Shown: positions 1 to 7,248 of the stretch, one piece after another
Layout of the letters: each line of letters opens with the position of its first letter
Position numbering within the stretch: the first letter of the stretch is position 1
Source: Chitinophagaceae bacterium
GTDB taxonomy: Bacteria > Bacteroidota > Bacteroidia > Chitinophagales > Chitinophagaceae
DNA: 7,371 nucleotides
Reading direction: 5' to 3'
NCBI GenBank assembly: GCA_018061385.1
Contig: JAGOUF010000102.1
Location: 1-7,371, forward strand
Made by a program: the position numbers and the translations under genes
Notes under the pieces: generated by a model
Seen by the model: only the letters and a program-made list of their open reading frames with translations
Told to the model about the DNA's origin: nothing
The model's database searches: none

Positions 1-443
1 GCAAAAACCCAATACATAGCATATTGTGGTTAATATTGGTTTTCTTTTGTATATCGGGGCATTATGTTTTGTTGAATGCTCAATTTTTAGCCATTGTAAA
101 CCTTATTGTTTATGCAGGTGCAATTATGGTATTGTTCTTATTTGTAGTTATGTTAATGAATTTGAACAAAGAAACCGAGCCTCAAAAAAATGTATGGATG
201 AAGTTAGCAGGTATAATTGCTGGTGGCTGTTTTTTAGTTAGTACAAGTAATGTTGTATTTAATGCACAAACAGTTTCTAAAGAAATTGGTGGTAAAAATG
301 TAATGCTTAGTGAAGGCTCTATTGGTTTAATTGGCAATTTAGGTAAAGTGTTGTTTAACGATTATGTTGTGCCATTTGAAATTAGTAGTGTATTGTTTTT
401 AAGTGCAATGGTTGGTGCCATTGTTATTGGTAAAAAAGATTAA
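1..443 (+). CDS. nuoJ: NADH-quinone oxidoreductase subunit J (NuoJ), 5' end missing
   Basis: Small integral membrane subunit of respiratory complex I. It sits between the quinone-binding module and the proton-pumping subunits and helps couple the two. The frame is open from base 3 and starts with KNPIHSILWLILVFF, a typical internal NuoJ sequence, so the gene begins outside the window. The TTG at 24 lies inside the protein and is not the start. About 146 codons are visible; by comparison with family members of about 165 residues, roughly the first 20 are missing. The signature NLIVYAGAIMVLFLFVVML follows (about residues 34-52 of the visible part); it forms the conserved third transmembrane helix with its pi-bulge region. 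A hydrophilic stretch comes next, then a last membrane helix near the end (FEISSVLFLSAMVGAIVIG). The stop is TAA at 441-443, and nuoK follows after 97 bp. Family assignment is secure; the missing N-terminus cannot be judged. Confidence 0.96.
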   Translation, partial: KNPIHSILWLILVFFCISGHYVLLNAQFLAIVNLIVYAGAIMVLFLFVVMLMNLNKETEPQKNVWMKLAGIIAGGCFLVSTSNVVFNAQTVSKEIGGKNVMLSEGSIGLIGNLGKVLFNDYVVPFEISSVLFLSAMVGAIVIGKKD

Positions 444-504
444 AAGTAATCCATCGTTCATGGTTGAAAAATCACGAATTTTTGATAATAAATTTAAAAT
501 AACA

Positions 505-526
505 ACTATAGTTTAAACACTATGGT
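505..526 (+). repeat. Small hairpin in the nuoJ-nuoK gap
   Basis: ACTATAG (505-511) can pair with CTATGGT (520-526), giving seven pairs with one G-U wobble around an 8-nt loop. It ends 14 nt before the nuoK start codon. No T-run follows, so it is not an intrinsic terminator. It could affect nuoK translation or mRNA processing, but a chance structure in AT-rich DNA is quite possible. Confidence 0.3.
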
Positions 527-540
527 CTATCAACAAGAAG

Positions 541-876
541 ATGCCTATACAATATTATATTTATTTATCGCTGGCTTTATTTAGCATTGGAATTGTGGGT
601 GTGTTAACACGTAGAAATGTAATCATCATTTTTATGTGTATCGAGTTAATGCTAAACTCTGTAAATCTGTTATTGGTGGCATTTTCTAAAATGCACCATG
701 GTGCAGCTTACTTAACAGATAAAGCTACAACTGTTGGTACCGATGGACAATTATTTGTATTTTTTATAATGGTTGTTGCAGCTGCCGAAGTAAGTGTTGG
801 CTTAGCAATTATTGTAATGTTGTATAGAAATACAAGATCAATAGATATTAACTTTTTAAACAGATTGAAGAATTAG
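541..876 (+). CDS. nuoK: NADH-quinone oxidoreductase subunit K (NuoK)
   Basis: Small three-helix membrane subunit of complex I, the MrpC homologue, placed next to NuoN and NuoJ in the proton path. The 111-residue protein has transmembrane helices at about 6-22, 27-48 and 70-94. It carries the two buried glutamates of the family: E35 in helix 2 ([10 protein letters not shown]) and E83 in helix 3 ([13 protein letters not shown]), matching E36 and E72 of E. coli NuoK. The loop between helices 2 and 3 (about 49-69) is longer than in the 100-residue E. coli protein by about 12 residues and contains two adjacent histidines. The C-terminus, ending [12 protein letters not shown], resembles other Bacteroidota NuoK proteins. 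The ATG at 541 is the only reasonable start: an in-frame TAA lies at 514-516 with no ATG between. There is no clear Shine-Dalgarno sequence, although AGAAG directly abuts the ATG. The stop is TAG. Confidence 0.97.
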   Translation: MPIQYYIYLSLALFSIGIVGVLTRRNVIIIFMCIELMLNSVNLLLVAFSKMHHGAAYLTDKATTVGTDGQLFVFFIMVVAAAEVSVGLAIIVMLYRNTRSIDINFLNRLKN

Positions 877-935
877 TTTTTTTCTACTTGAAGAAAACAC
901 AAATACTTTTTTCTGCATTAACTAACATATAAATG

Positions 936-961
936 AAGTCCCTTTTTGGGGTTTAGGGTTT
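936..961 (+). repeat. GC-rich imperfect palindrome abutting the nuoL start
   Basis: A short G/C-rich island in otherwise AT-rich sequence, made of CCC (940-942), five T, then GGGG (948-951), followed by TTTAGGGTTT up to the nuoL ATG at 962. The stem can be extended to seven pairs (936-942 with 948-954) using two G-U wobbles. From general familiarity, motifs of the form AAGTCCCTTT...GGGGTTTAGGG resemble dispersed intergenic palindromes seen in Bacteroidota genomes. Only one copy is present here, so the repeat status is inference. Confidence 0.35.
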
Positions 962-2887
962 ATGAACAAATTGGTTTATTTAGTTCCATTATTACCGTTG
1001 CTTGGTTTTTTAATCAATGGTTTGGGGCGTAAGTCGCTGTCAAAAACATTCATTGGCATCATTGGCAGTGGTGCAATTTTGGCTTCTTTTATTATTAGTT
1101 TGGTATTGTTTGTAGAAGTAAAAGATACCAATGGTTTTATTGCCAATGCTTTTCATTTTATTAATATTGAAAACTTTAATGGAGCAAAACCATTGGTGAT
1201 AGATTTTGCTTTTCAGGTAGATCGTTTATCGGCATTATTTCTATTAATTATTACCGGTATTGGTTTTCTAATTCATGTTTACTCTATTGGTTATATGCAC
1301 GAAGAAGAACCACAACATTTTGGAAGATATTTTGCCTACTTAAATTTATTTGTATTCTCTATGTTGTTGTTGGTATTGGGTGCCAACTATGTAATTATGT
1401 TTATTGGTTGGGAAGGTGTAGGCTTATGTTCTTATTTATTAATTGGCTATTGGTTTAAAAACGACAATTACAATTATGCTGCTAAAAAAGCATTTGTAAT
1501 GAACCGTATTGGAGACGTTGGATTTTTACTAGCTGTTTTTTGGATTATTGCCAAATTGGGTACTGTTGCTTATGGTGAAGTTTTTGCTTTGGCTGGCAAC
1601 CTTACACCATTTGATATTACAGGAATTACATTGTTGTTGTTTGTGGGTGCAATGGGTAAAAGTGCACAAATTCCTTTATACACTTGGTTACCCGATGCAA
1701 TGGCAGGTCCAACACCTGTGAGTGCATTAATACATGCTGCAACTATGGTTACTGCAGGTATTTATATGATTGCTCGTAGCAACGTATTGTATAGTTTAAG
1801 TGAAATAACACAACATATAATTGCAATTATTGGTATTACAACTGCCTTGCTTGCAGCTACAATTGCCATTAAACAAAATGACATTAAAAAAGTATTGGCT
1901 TACTCAACTGTTAGTCAGTTAGGTTATATGTTTTTGGGTTTAGGTGTTGGTGCTTATACTGGTGCAGTCTTTCATGTAATGACACATGCATTCTTTAAAG
2001 CATTGTTATTCTTAGGTGCAGGTTCTGTAATACATGCCATGCATCATGAACAAGATATAAGAAATATGGGTGGATTGAAAAAGAAATTACCCGTTACTCA
2101 TTTAACTTTTTTGTTGGGTTGTATTGCTATTGCAGGAATTCCACCATTTAGTGGTTTCTTTTCTAAAGATGAAATTTTAGCTGCTGCTTATGCAAAAAAT
2201 CCTATTTATTGGGGCTTGGGTGTTGCAGGTGCGGCCATGACAGCTTTTTATATGTTCCGTTTATATGCTACTACTTTCTTAGGCAAGTTTAGAGGAACAC
2301 AAGATCAAGAACATCATATACACGAATCTCCAAAATCAATGACCATTCCTTTAATGGTATTGGCATTGTTAAGTGTTGTTGGAGGTTTGGTTGGAATACC
2401 AGAAATATTGGGTGGGCATCATGAATTGCATGGTTTTTTGTCGCCTGTGTTGTTGTCTGAAAAAACGCCTCATATTGAGCATAGTACAGAATATGCTTTA
2501 ATGGCTGGTTCTGTTGCAATTGCAGCAATTGCAATTTTATTTGCCATTAACAAATACAGTAAAAAGCCTGAATTAAACGAACCAACAGGTGCAGGAAAAG
2601 TATTGGCCAACAAATGGTATATTGATGAATTGTACGATACAATTATTGTAAAACCATTCATGTCTTTTGCCAATATTTTAAAGAATATTATTGAAAAAAA
2701 TATTATCGATGGATCGGTAAATGGTGTAGGAAAATTGGTGCAGTATTCTGCAAGACAAATACGATTGGTACAAAGTGGTTTGATCGGCAATTACATTATG
2801 ATTATGGTTTTAGCCATTGTTGTATTTGTACTCTTGTGGTTTTATGATATATCAATTGTAAGATGGGTAGGAAAATTGTTTAATTAA
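962..2887 (+). CDS. nuoL: NADH-quinone oxidoreductase subunit L (NuoL)
   Basis: The most distal proton-pumping antiporter-like subunit of complex I, an inner-membrane protein. Its 641 residues compare with 613 in E. coli. Visible landmarks are the N-terminal oxidored_q1_N region (about 65-115) and the proton-antiporter core (about 130-420). E151 lies in FIGWEGVGLCSYLL and D185 in NRIGDVG. K233 lies in GAMGKSAQIPLYTWLPDAM, H258 in SALIHAATMVTAG, and H338, H342 and K346 in HVMTHAFFKALLFLGAGS. K402 is in FSGFFSKDEIL. These match the E. coli residues E144, D178, K229, H254, H334, H338, K342 and K399. The C-terminal part (about 550-605, amphipathic, starting NKWYIDELYDTIIVKP) is the lateral helix that runs along NuoM and NuoN, ending in an anchoring membrane helix at 610-628. 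The start is ATG at 962 in a standard family N-terminus; nuoM begins 19 bp after the TAA stop. The histidines at 451-490 fall in a variable loop. Confidence 0.98.
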   Translation: MNKLVYLVPLLPLLGFLINGLGRKSLSKTFIGIIGSGAILASFIISLVLFVEVKDTNGFIANAFHFINIENFNGAKPLVIDFAFQVDRLSALFLLIITGIGFLIHVYSIGYMHEEEPQHFGRYFAYLNLFVFSMLLLVLGANYVIMFIGWEGVGLCSYLLIGYWFKNDNYNYAAKKAFVMNRIGDVGFLLAVFWIIAKLGTVAYGEVFALAGNLTPFDITGITLLLFVGAMGKSAQIPLYTWLPDAMAGPTPVSALIHAATMVTAGIYMIARSNVLYSLSEITQHIIAIIGITTALLAATIAIKQNDIKKVLAYSTVSQLGYMFLGLGVGAYTGAVFHVMTHAFFKALLFLGAGSVIHAMHHEQDIRNMGGLKKKLPVTHLTFLLGCIAIAGIPPFSGFFSKDEILAAAYAKNPIYWGLGVAGAAMTAFYMFRLYATTFLGKFRGTQDQEHHIHESPKSMTIPLMVLALLSVVGGLVGIPEILGGHHELHGFLSPVLLSEKTPHIEHSTEYALMAGSVAIAAIAILFAINKYSKKPELNEPTGAGKVLANKWYIDELYDTIIVKPFMSFANILKNIIEKNIIDGSVNGVGKLVQYSARQIRLVQSGLIGNYIMIMVLAIVVFVLLWFYDISIVRWVGKLFN

Positions 2888-2906
2888 GCTTTACGAAAAA
2901 AATATT

Positions 2907-4337
2907 ATGATTCCGGTACTACTTATATTTATTCCATTGGTTGCAGGGCTATTCACTTTTTTTGTAAAAGGGAATGCTAGTAAGCAATTGGCATTGGCCT
3001 CATCTGTTGCAACTTTAGCAGTTAGCTTGTTGAGTATTTTTGTATACACATCGGCTAAGTTTGGCAATTTTGATGCAAGTTGGATTCCAACATTAGGCAC
3101 TCGTTTTACTCTTTCGTTAGATGGTATGAGTAAAATGCTTACACTTTTAACAGCAATTTCTTTTCCAATAATTTTTGCGGCAACGTATAAAAATGAGTAC
3201 AAAAATGCCAACCAGTTTTATGCATTAATGTTGTTAACGCAAACTGGATTAATGGGTGTTTTTCTTGCAGCAGATTGTTTATTGTTTTATTTCTTTTGGG
3301 AATTGGCCATTATACCTGTTTACTTTTTATGTAGTATTTGGGGTGGAGAAAAAAGAATTGCAGTTACCTTCAAATTCTTCGTGTATACATTCTTGGGTTC
3401 ATTGTTAATGTTGGTGGGTATTTTGTTTTTATATTTTAAAACACCACACCACAGTTTTGCCATTAAAGATTTTTATGCACTAAAACTTACAGCTCAAGAA
3501 CAATCATTGAGTTTTTGGTTATTCTTTATAGCATTTGCTATTAAAATGCCCATATTTCCATTTCATACTTGGCAGCCAGATGCTTACGAACAATCTCCAA
3601 CTGCTGTAACAATGGTATTAAGTGGCATTATGGTTAAAATGGGCATATTTGCTGTGATTCGTTGGTTGGTTCCAATATTTCCAGATGCAGCTCATTCAAA
3701 TGCAATGTTGATTGTAGTACTTTCTGTAATAGGAATGTTGTATGCATCGTTAATAGCCATGAAGCAAGATGATATGAAGCGATTGATTGCTTATTCATCC
3801 ATTGCTCATATTGGGTTAATGTGTGCAGCTATTTTTTCAATGAACGATATTGGACTAAAAGGCGTAATGATACAAATGTTCAACCACGGAATAAATGTTA
3901 TTGGCTTATGGATTGTAGCCGATGCAATTGAACAAAAAACGGGCACTCGTAAATTGAGTGAGTTGGGAGGTTTAGCACATAAAGCTCCAGTATTGGCTAT
4001 CATGTTTGTTGTATTGGCATTTGCCAATATTGCATTACCATTGACCAATGCATTTGTTGGTGAATTTTTAATGTTCAACGGTTTATTTGAGTTCAATGTT
4101 TATATAACTGCAGCAGCTTTAATTAGCATTATTTTAGCCGCAGTTTATACATTAACAATGGTGCAAAAATTATTTTATGGTAACACAGTTACTGCAACAG
4201 AAAAAACAGGAGAAGTTGGGACGAATGTGCAATTAATGTTGGCTGTTATAGTTGTGGTAGTTATTGTATTTGGGGTGTATCCTCAACCAATGATTGATTT
4301 AACAAAAGATACTGTAAATGCAGTATTTGGTAAATAA
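2907..4337 (+). CDS. nuoM: NADH-quinone oxidoreductase subunit M (NuoM)
   Basis: The middle antiporter-like proton-pumping subunit of complex I, homologous to MrpD. The 476-residue protein is slightly shorter than E. coli NuoM (509) and is hydrophobic throughout, consistent with about 14 membrane helices. The proton-path residues are all present: E132 in FFWELAIIPVYFL (E. coli E144), K213 in FAIKMPIFPFHTWQPDAY (E. coli K234), K244 in SGIMVKMGIF (E. coli K265) and E386 in NAFVGEFLMF (E. coli E407). The motif DDMKRLIAYSSIAHIG (288-303) marks the broken helix 8 region, and MFNHGIN (324-330) holds the conserved histidine H327. The ATG at 2907 follows an A-rich leader (ACGAAAAAAATATT) without a Shine-Dalgarno motif, as is usual in Bacteroidota. 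It lies 19 bp after nuoL, the tightest junction in this operon. The stop is TAA. Confidence 0.98.
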   Translation: MIPVLLIFIPLVAGLFTFFVKGNASKQLALASSVATLAVSLLSIFVYTSAKFGNFDASWIPTLGTRFTLSLDGMSKMLTLLTAISFPIIFAATYKNEYKNANQFYALMLLTQTGLMGVFLAADCLLFYFFWELAIIPVYFLCSIWGGEKRIAVTFKFFVYTFLGSLLMLVGILFLYFKTPHHSFAIKDFYALKLTAQEQSLSFWLFFIAFAIKMPIFPFHTWQPDAYEQSPTAVTMVLSGIMVKMGIFAVIRWLVPIFPDAAHSNAMLIVVLSVIGMLYASLIAMKQDDMKRLIAYSSIAHIGLMCAAIFSMNDIGLKGVMIQMFNHGINVIGLWIVADAIEQKTGTRKLSELGGLAHKAPVLAIMFVVLAFANIALPLTNAFVGEFLMFNGLFEFNVYITAAALISIILAAVYTLTMVQKLFYGNTVTATEKTGEVGTNVQLMLAVIVVVVIVFGVYPQPMIDLTKDTVNAVFGK

Positions 4338-4349
4338 TATTAATGAATA

Positions 4350-4367
4350 GTGGTGTGAAAACACTAC
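4350..4367 (+). repeat. Hairpin with GAAA loop in the nuoM-nuoN gap
   Basis: GTGGTGT (4350-4356) pairs with ACACTAC (4361-4367), seven pairs including one G-U, closing a GAAA tetraloop of the stable GNRA class. It begins 13 nt after the nuoM stop and ends 33 nt before the nuoN start. No T-run follows directly, so it should not terminate transcription. It may instead protect or define an mRNA end between the two genes. Function is inferred. Confidence 0.4.
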
Positions 4368-4400
4368 AATTAAATTTTCCTTTACAGGGTATATATTCGT

Positions 4401-5795
4401 ATGAATGCAATAATACTTTCTGCTTTATTGGGCGTGGTAATGATGTTTAGTGGCATTGCTACCAATAGCAAATCAACCATCAAAAACATTGCTATTGTTG
4501 CTTTGGTTATTTTATTGTTGGGCAATTTAGCCGAAACATACAATTGGTTTGCTTTTAAAATTGATACTAGAGGTATGTTGGTTTTTGGCAAGTTTGGTTT
4601 GTTTTTTAATACCATTGCTATTGCATCTACTCTAATATTTGTAATATTAAGTGGTAGCGATATTGTAAAAGTGGGCAATTATCCAGCCGATTATTTAGCA
4701 CTTATCTTTTTTGTGTTGTGTGGAATTGGGGTACTAACAAGTTACAACAACTTATTAATGATGTTTTTGGGCATAGAAATTATGACTATACCATTGTACA
4801 TTTTAACAGGTTCGGCAAAGAAAAATTTAAAAAGTAATGAAGCATCCTTAAAGTATTTTTTAATGGGTTCGTTTTCTACAGGATTGATGTTAATGGGTAT
4901 AGCTTTAATGTATGGTGCAAGTGGCAATTTTGGTATTTCGTTAATTACGAAAGAACAAGTAAGCACATTCATGCAACAAATGCCAATATTGGAAGTAGTT
5001 GGTTTGTTGTTTGTATTTGTAGCCATGTTGTTTAAGGTGTCGGCAGCTCCATTTCATTTTTGGACTCCCGATGTGTACGATGGTTCTCCAAGTGTATTTA
5101 CATCCTTCATGGCAACCATTGTTAAAGCAGCAGGCTTTATTGCTTTAATTACTTTGTTTTATAACAAGAGTGAAGAAATGGGCACACTTTGGAAAATTGT
5201 ATTGCTCATTGTAACCGTTTCTACTTTATTAATTGGAAATATTACTGCCGTTTTTCAACAATCGGTTAAACGCATGTTGGCTTATTCTAGTATTGCACAA
5301 GCTGGCTTTATGTTGTTTGCTTTATATGCAAAAAACGACTTAGCTAAAGAAGGTATTTTGTTGTATTCTGCAGCATATTCATTGGCAACCATTGGCATTT
5401 TTGCAGTATTAATTAAGCTTGAAGATCATAGCTATGAAGGCTACAATGGCTTAGCAAAATCCAATCCTGTGTTGGCTATTACATCAACTATATTTTTATT
5501 TTCATTGGCTGGCATTCCTTTAACTGCTGGTTTTTTTGCTAAATATTATATGTTAGCTGCTGTATTAAAAACTGGTGGAACTTTTGCAGTTACATTGGTA
5601 ATTATTGGTGTTTCGTTTGCAGCAGTAAGTGTGTATTATTACTTTAAAGTAATACAAGCTATGTACTTTAAAGAAGGCACACCAACCATTATGCCTTTTA
5701 CAAATAGGTTTAAATATGCGTTAATAGCATTGGCGGTAATTATAATTGTATTGGGTGTTTATCCAGATGCATTGTTGGGTTGTTTCTACTTTTAA
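4401..5795 (+). CDS. nuoN: NADH-quinone oxidoreductase subunit N (NuoN)
   Basis: The antiporter-like proton-pumping subunit of complex I closest to NuoK. The 464-residue protein (E. coli 485) is a polytopic inner-membrane protein. It has the family's proton-path residues: E126 in FLGIEIMTIPLYIL (E. coli E133), K212 in AMLFKVSAAPFHFWTPDVY (E. coli K217), K242 in MATIVKAAGF (E. coli K247) and K381 in PLTAGFFAKYYML (E. coli K395). VKRMLAYSSIAQAG (289-302) marks the broken helix 8 region. The ATG at 4401 begins MNAIILSALLGVV, a usual NuoN N-terminus. The only Shine-Dalgarno-like string, AGGG at 4386-4389, is too far upstream to decide the start. The C-terminus (GVYPDALLGCFYF) is complete, and the stop is TAA at 5793-5795. 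This is the last gene of the operon; a strong terminator starts 17 bp downstream. Confidence 0.98.
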   Translation: MNAIILSALLGVVMMFSGIATNSKSTIKNIAIVALVILLLGNLAETYNWFAFKIDTRGMLVFGKFGLFFNTIAIASTLIFVILSGSDIVKVGNYPADYLALIFFVLCGIGVLTSYNNLLMMFLGIEIMTIPLYILTGSAKKNLKSNEASLKYFLMGSFSTGLMLMGIALMYGASGNFGISLITKEQVSTFMQQMPILEVVGLLFVFVAMLFKVSAAPFHFWTPDVYDGSPSVFTSFMATIVKAAGFIALITLFYNKSEEMGTLWKIVLLIVTVSTLLIGNITAVFQQSVKRMLAYSSIAQAGFMLFALYAKNDLAKEGILLYSAAYSLATIGIFAVLIKLEDHSYEGYNGLAKSNPVLAITSTIFLFSLAGIPLTAGFFAKYYMLAAVLKTGGTFAVTLVIIGVSFAAVSVYYYFKVIQAMYFKEGTPTIMPFTNRFKYALIALAVIIIVLGVYPDALLGCFYF

Positions 5796-5812
5796 TATCA
5801 ACTAAAAATTTT

Positions 5813-5845
5813 AAAACTCATCTATATTTATAGATGAGTTTTTTT
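5813..5845 (+). terminator. Intrinsic terminator of the nuo operon
   Basis: ACTCATCTATA (5816-5826) and TATAGATGAGT (5829-5839) form a perfect 11-bp inverted repeat. The innermost A-T pair probably opens to leave an ATTT loop. A run of seven T (5839-5845) follows directly, and an A-run (5813-5815) on the left can extend the stem into the T-run. The position just after the nuoN stop, with a gap before the next gene, fits termination of the nuo transcript. Confidence 0.9.
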
Positions 5846-5977
5846 ATGTAGTTCTTGTAAATAATACAATGGCAATTATTAAAAAATTAAACATCATTTG
5901 CACCAATCAATAAATTAATCCTATAAAATGTACATTTCTCTTTTATCTTTATTCAACCTAATTTTTAATTGAGTACA
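5846..5977 (+). promoter_or_regulatory. AT-rich leader, probable promoter region of the permease gene
   Basis: A non-coding stretch of 132 bp lies between the nuo terminator and the permease start, so the permease very likely has its own promoter here. The best partial match to the Bacteroidota -7 element (TAnnTTTG) is TACATTTC at 5931-5938. The nearest TTTG that could serve as a -33 element, at 5897-5900, is too far away (30 nt) for the usual spacing. The exact promoter is therefore not resolved. No operator, riboswitch or repeat was seen. Confidence 0.35.
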
Positions 5978-7240
5978 ATGACTATTACCGATTCTTTTTT
6001 ATTGGCATTTCGTACAGTTAAAGGCAATAAACTACGTACTGGCATTACGGTAACCATTATTGCTTTTGGCATTATGGCATTAATAGGCATTATTACAGCC
6101 ATTGAAGCCATGAATCAAAGTTTAAAAGAAAGTTTTTCTAGCATGGGAGCCAATGCATTTAGTATTAGATACAAAGATTCTAATATTAAATTCGGTGGAA
6201 GAAAATTAGAAAAATCAACAAAAGGGAAAGAGAAGAAATCGAATTTAGATAAAGTAATAAGAAAAGACGATGCTGAATATTTTAAAGCCAATTATCACTT
6301 TCCATCATTGGTAAGTATTTATAGAAGAGGTGGGGGAGGAATTGATTGTAGTTATGAAAATAAAAAAACCAATCCCGTTACAACCATTTTTGGAGGCGAC
6401 GAAAACTATTTAACTGTTAATGGATACAACATTGTACAAGGACGAAATTTAAATAATTTAGATGTAAAAAGTGGTAGAAATGTTTGTTTAATTGGCAGCA
6501 GTACAGCCTTAAAATTATTTGGCGAAAACCCTGAAAAGCCTTTGGATAAAATTATCAGGGTTGGAGGAATACCATACAGAGTAATTGGTGTTTTAAAAGA
6601 AAAAGGATCTAGTGGTTTTTTACGACAAGATGATGTGGTGATTTCTTCATATACCAATATTTCTCGTTTACAAACAGCGTCATCTTCTTTTTTAATTGGT
6701 GTAATGGTAAACAATGTTGCCGAGTTGGATGTTGCCACAAGTGAAGCTACAGCTGTGTTTAGAGCTGTAAGAAAACTAGAGCCAATTGATGCCGATAATT
6801 TTGCAATTGAAAAAAGCGACAAGTTTGCCGAATTGTTCATTGGGTTTTTAAGCAGTATTACTGGTAGTGCAGGTGCCATTGGAATGATAACTTTAATTGG
6901 TGCTGCCATTGGGTTAATGAATATAATGTTGGTGGCTGTAAACGAACGTACCAGAGAAGTTGGATTAATAAAAGCAATAGGAGGCAAGAGTAGTAATGTA
7001 AGGCAACAGTTTTTATTTGAAAGCGTAATTATTAGTTTAATGGGTGCTTTTTGTGGTATTGTTTTAGGAATTTTAGTGGGAAATATATTTGCCTCTTTTT
7101 TAAATACAGGTTTTATAATTCCTTGGAATTGGGTTTTTGCGGGAATAATAATTTGTAGCTTAGTTGGGTTATTGGCTGGCATTTATCCTGCAATGAAAGC
7201 TGCTAAACTAAACCCAATTGTTGCATTAAGGTATGAGTAA
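5978..7240 (+). CDS. ABC transporter permease, MacB/FtsX type
   Basis: Inner-membrane permease subunit of a type VII (MacB/LolCE-like) ABC transporter, which uses ATP hydrolysis in the cytoplasm to move or release substrates on the periplasmic side. Of its 420 residues, an N-terminal cytoplasmic helix (LLAFRTVKGNKLRT) precedes transmembrane helix 1 (about 22-42). A large periplasmic MacB_PCD domain follows (about 43-298), then three membrane helices (about 299-320, 347-370, 385-403) forming the FtsX domain. The cytoplasmic segment NERTREVGLIKAIGG (322-336) is the coupling-helix region that contacts the ATPase. The end, LNPIVALRYE, is typical of the family. A lysine-rich stretch at 66-97 lies in the periplasmic domain. 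An in-frame TAA at 5966-5968 limits the start to TTG 5969 or ATG 5978; I chose the ATG. No ATPase gene is adjacent in the window, so partner and substrate are unknown. Confidence 0.92.
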   Translation: MTITDSFLLAFRTVKGNKLRTGITVTIIAFGIMALIGIITAIEAMNQSLKESFSSMGANAFSIRYKDSNIKFGGRKLEKSTKGKEKKSNLDKVIRKDDAEYFKANYHFPSLVSIYRRGGGGIDCSYENKKTNPVTTIFGGDENYLTVNGYNIVQGRNLNNLDVKSGRNVCLIGSSTALKLFGENPEKPLDKIIRVGGIPYRVIGVLKEKGSSGFLRQDDVVISSYTNISRLQTASSSFLIGVMVNNVAELDVATSEATAVFRAVRKLEPIDADNFAIEKSDKFAELFIGFLSSITGSAGAIGMITLIGAAIGLMNIMLVAVNERTREVGLIKAIGGKSSNVRQQFLFESVIISLMGAFCGIVLGILVGNIFASFLNTGFIIPWNWVFAGIIICSLVGLLAGIYPAMKAAKLNPIVALRYE

Positions 7241-7248
7241 ATTAAGTT

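Noticed and set aside
26..241. 71-codon plus-strand open frame overlapping nuoJ
   Set aside because: It runs in another frame across a conserved NuoJ segment, has a cysteine-rich, unconvincing composition and no family resemblance.
24..443. TTG at 24 as a nuoJ start codon
   Set aside because: The reading frame continues upstream to the window edge with conserved NuoJ sequence (KNPIHSI), so this TTG codes for an internal leucine.
467..483. AAAAAT...ATTTTT inverted repeat after nuoJ as an attenuator
   Set aside because: The stem is made only of A-T pairs around a 5-nt loop, which is expected by chance in this composition, and other pairings compete with it.
2309..2470. Histidine-rich loop of NuoL as a metal-binding site
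   Set aside because: The histidines (about residues 451-490) lie in a variable loop between C-terminal helices where NuoL proteins often carry scattered histidines; no spaced ligand motif is evident.
2289..5026. Several 80-106 codon minus-strand open frames opposite nuoL, nuoM and nuoN
   Set aside because: All lie wholly or almost wholly over conserved nuo coding sequence, lack recognisable products, and are explained as shadows of the real frames.
5897..5938. A defined Bacteroidota promoter (TTTG ... TACATTTC)
   Set aside because: The two half-sites are separated by 30 nt, well beyond usual spacing, and the -7 match is imperfect; only the general region is annotated.
6406..7182. 258-codon minus-strand open frame opposite the permease
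   Set aside because: It is the antisense of a well-supported permease gene in AT-rich DNA. Its Pro/Ile/Asn-rich product has no recognisable domain.
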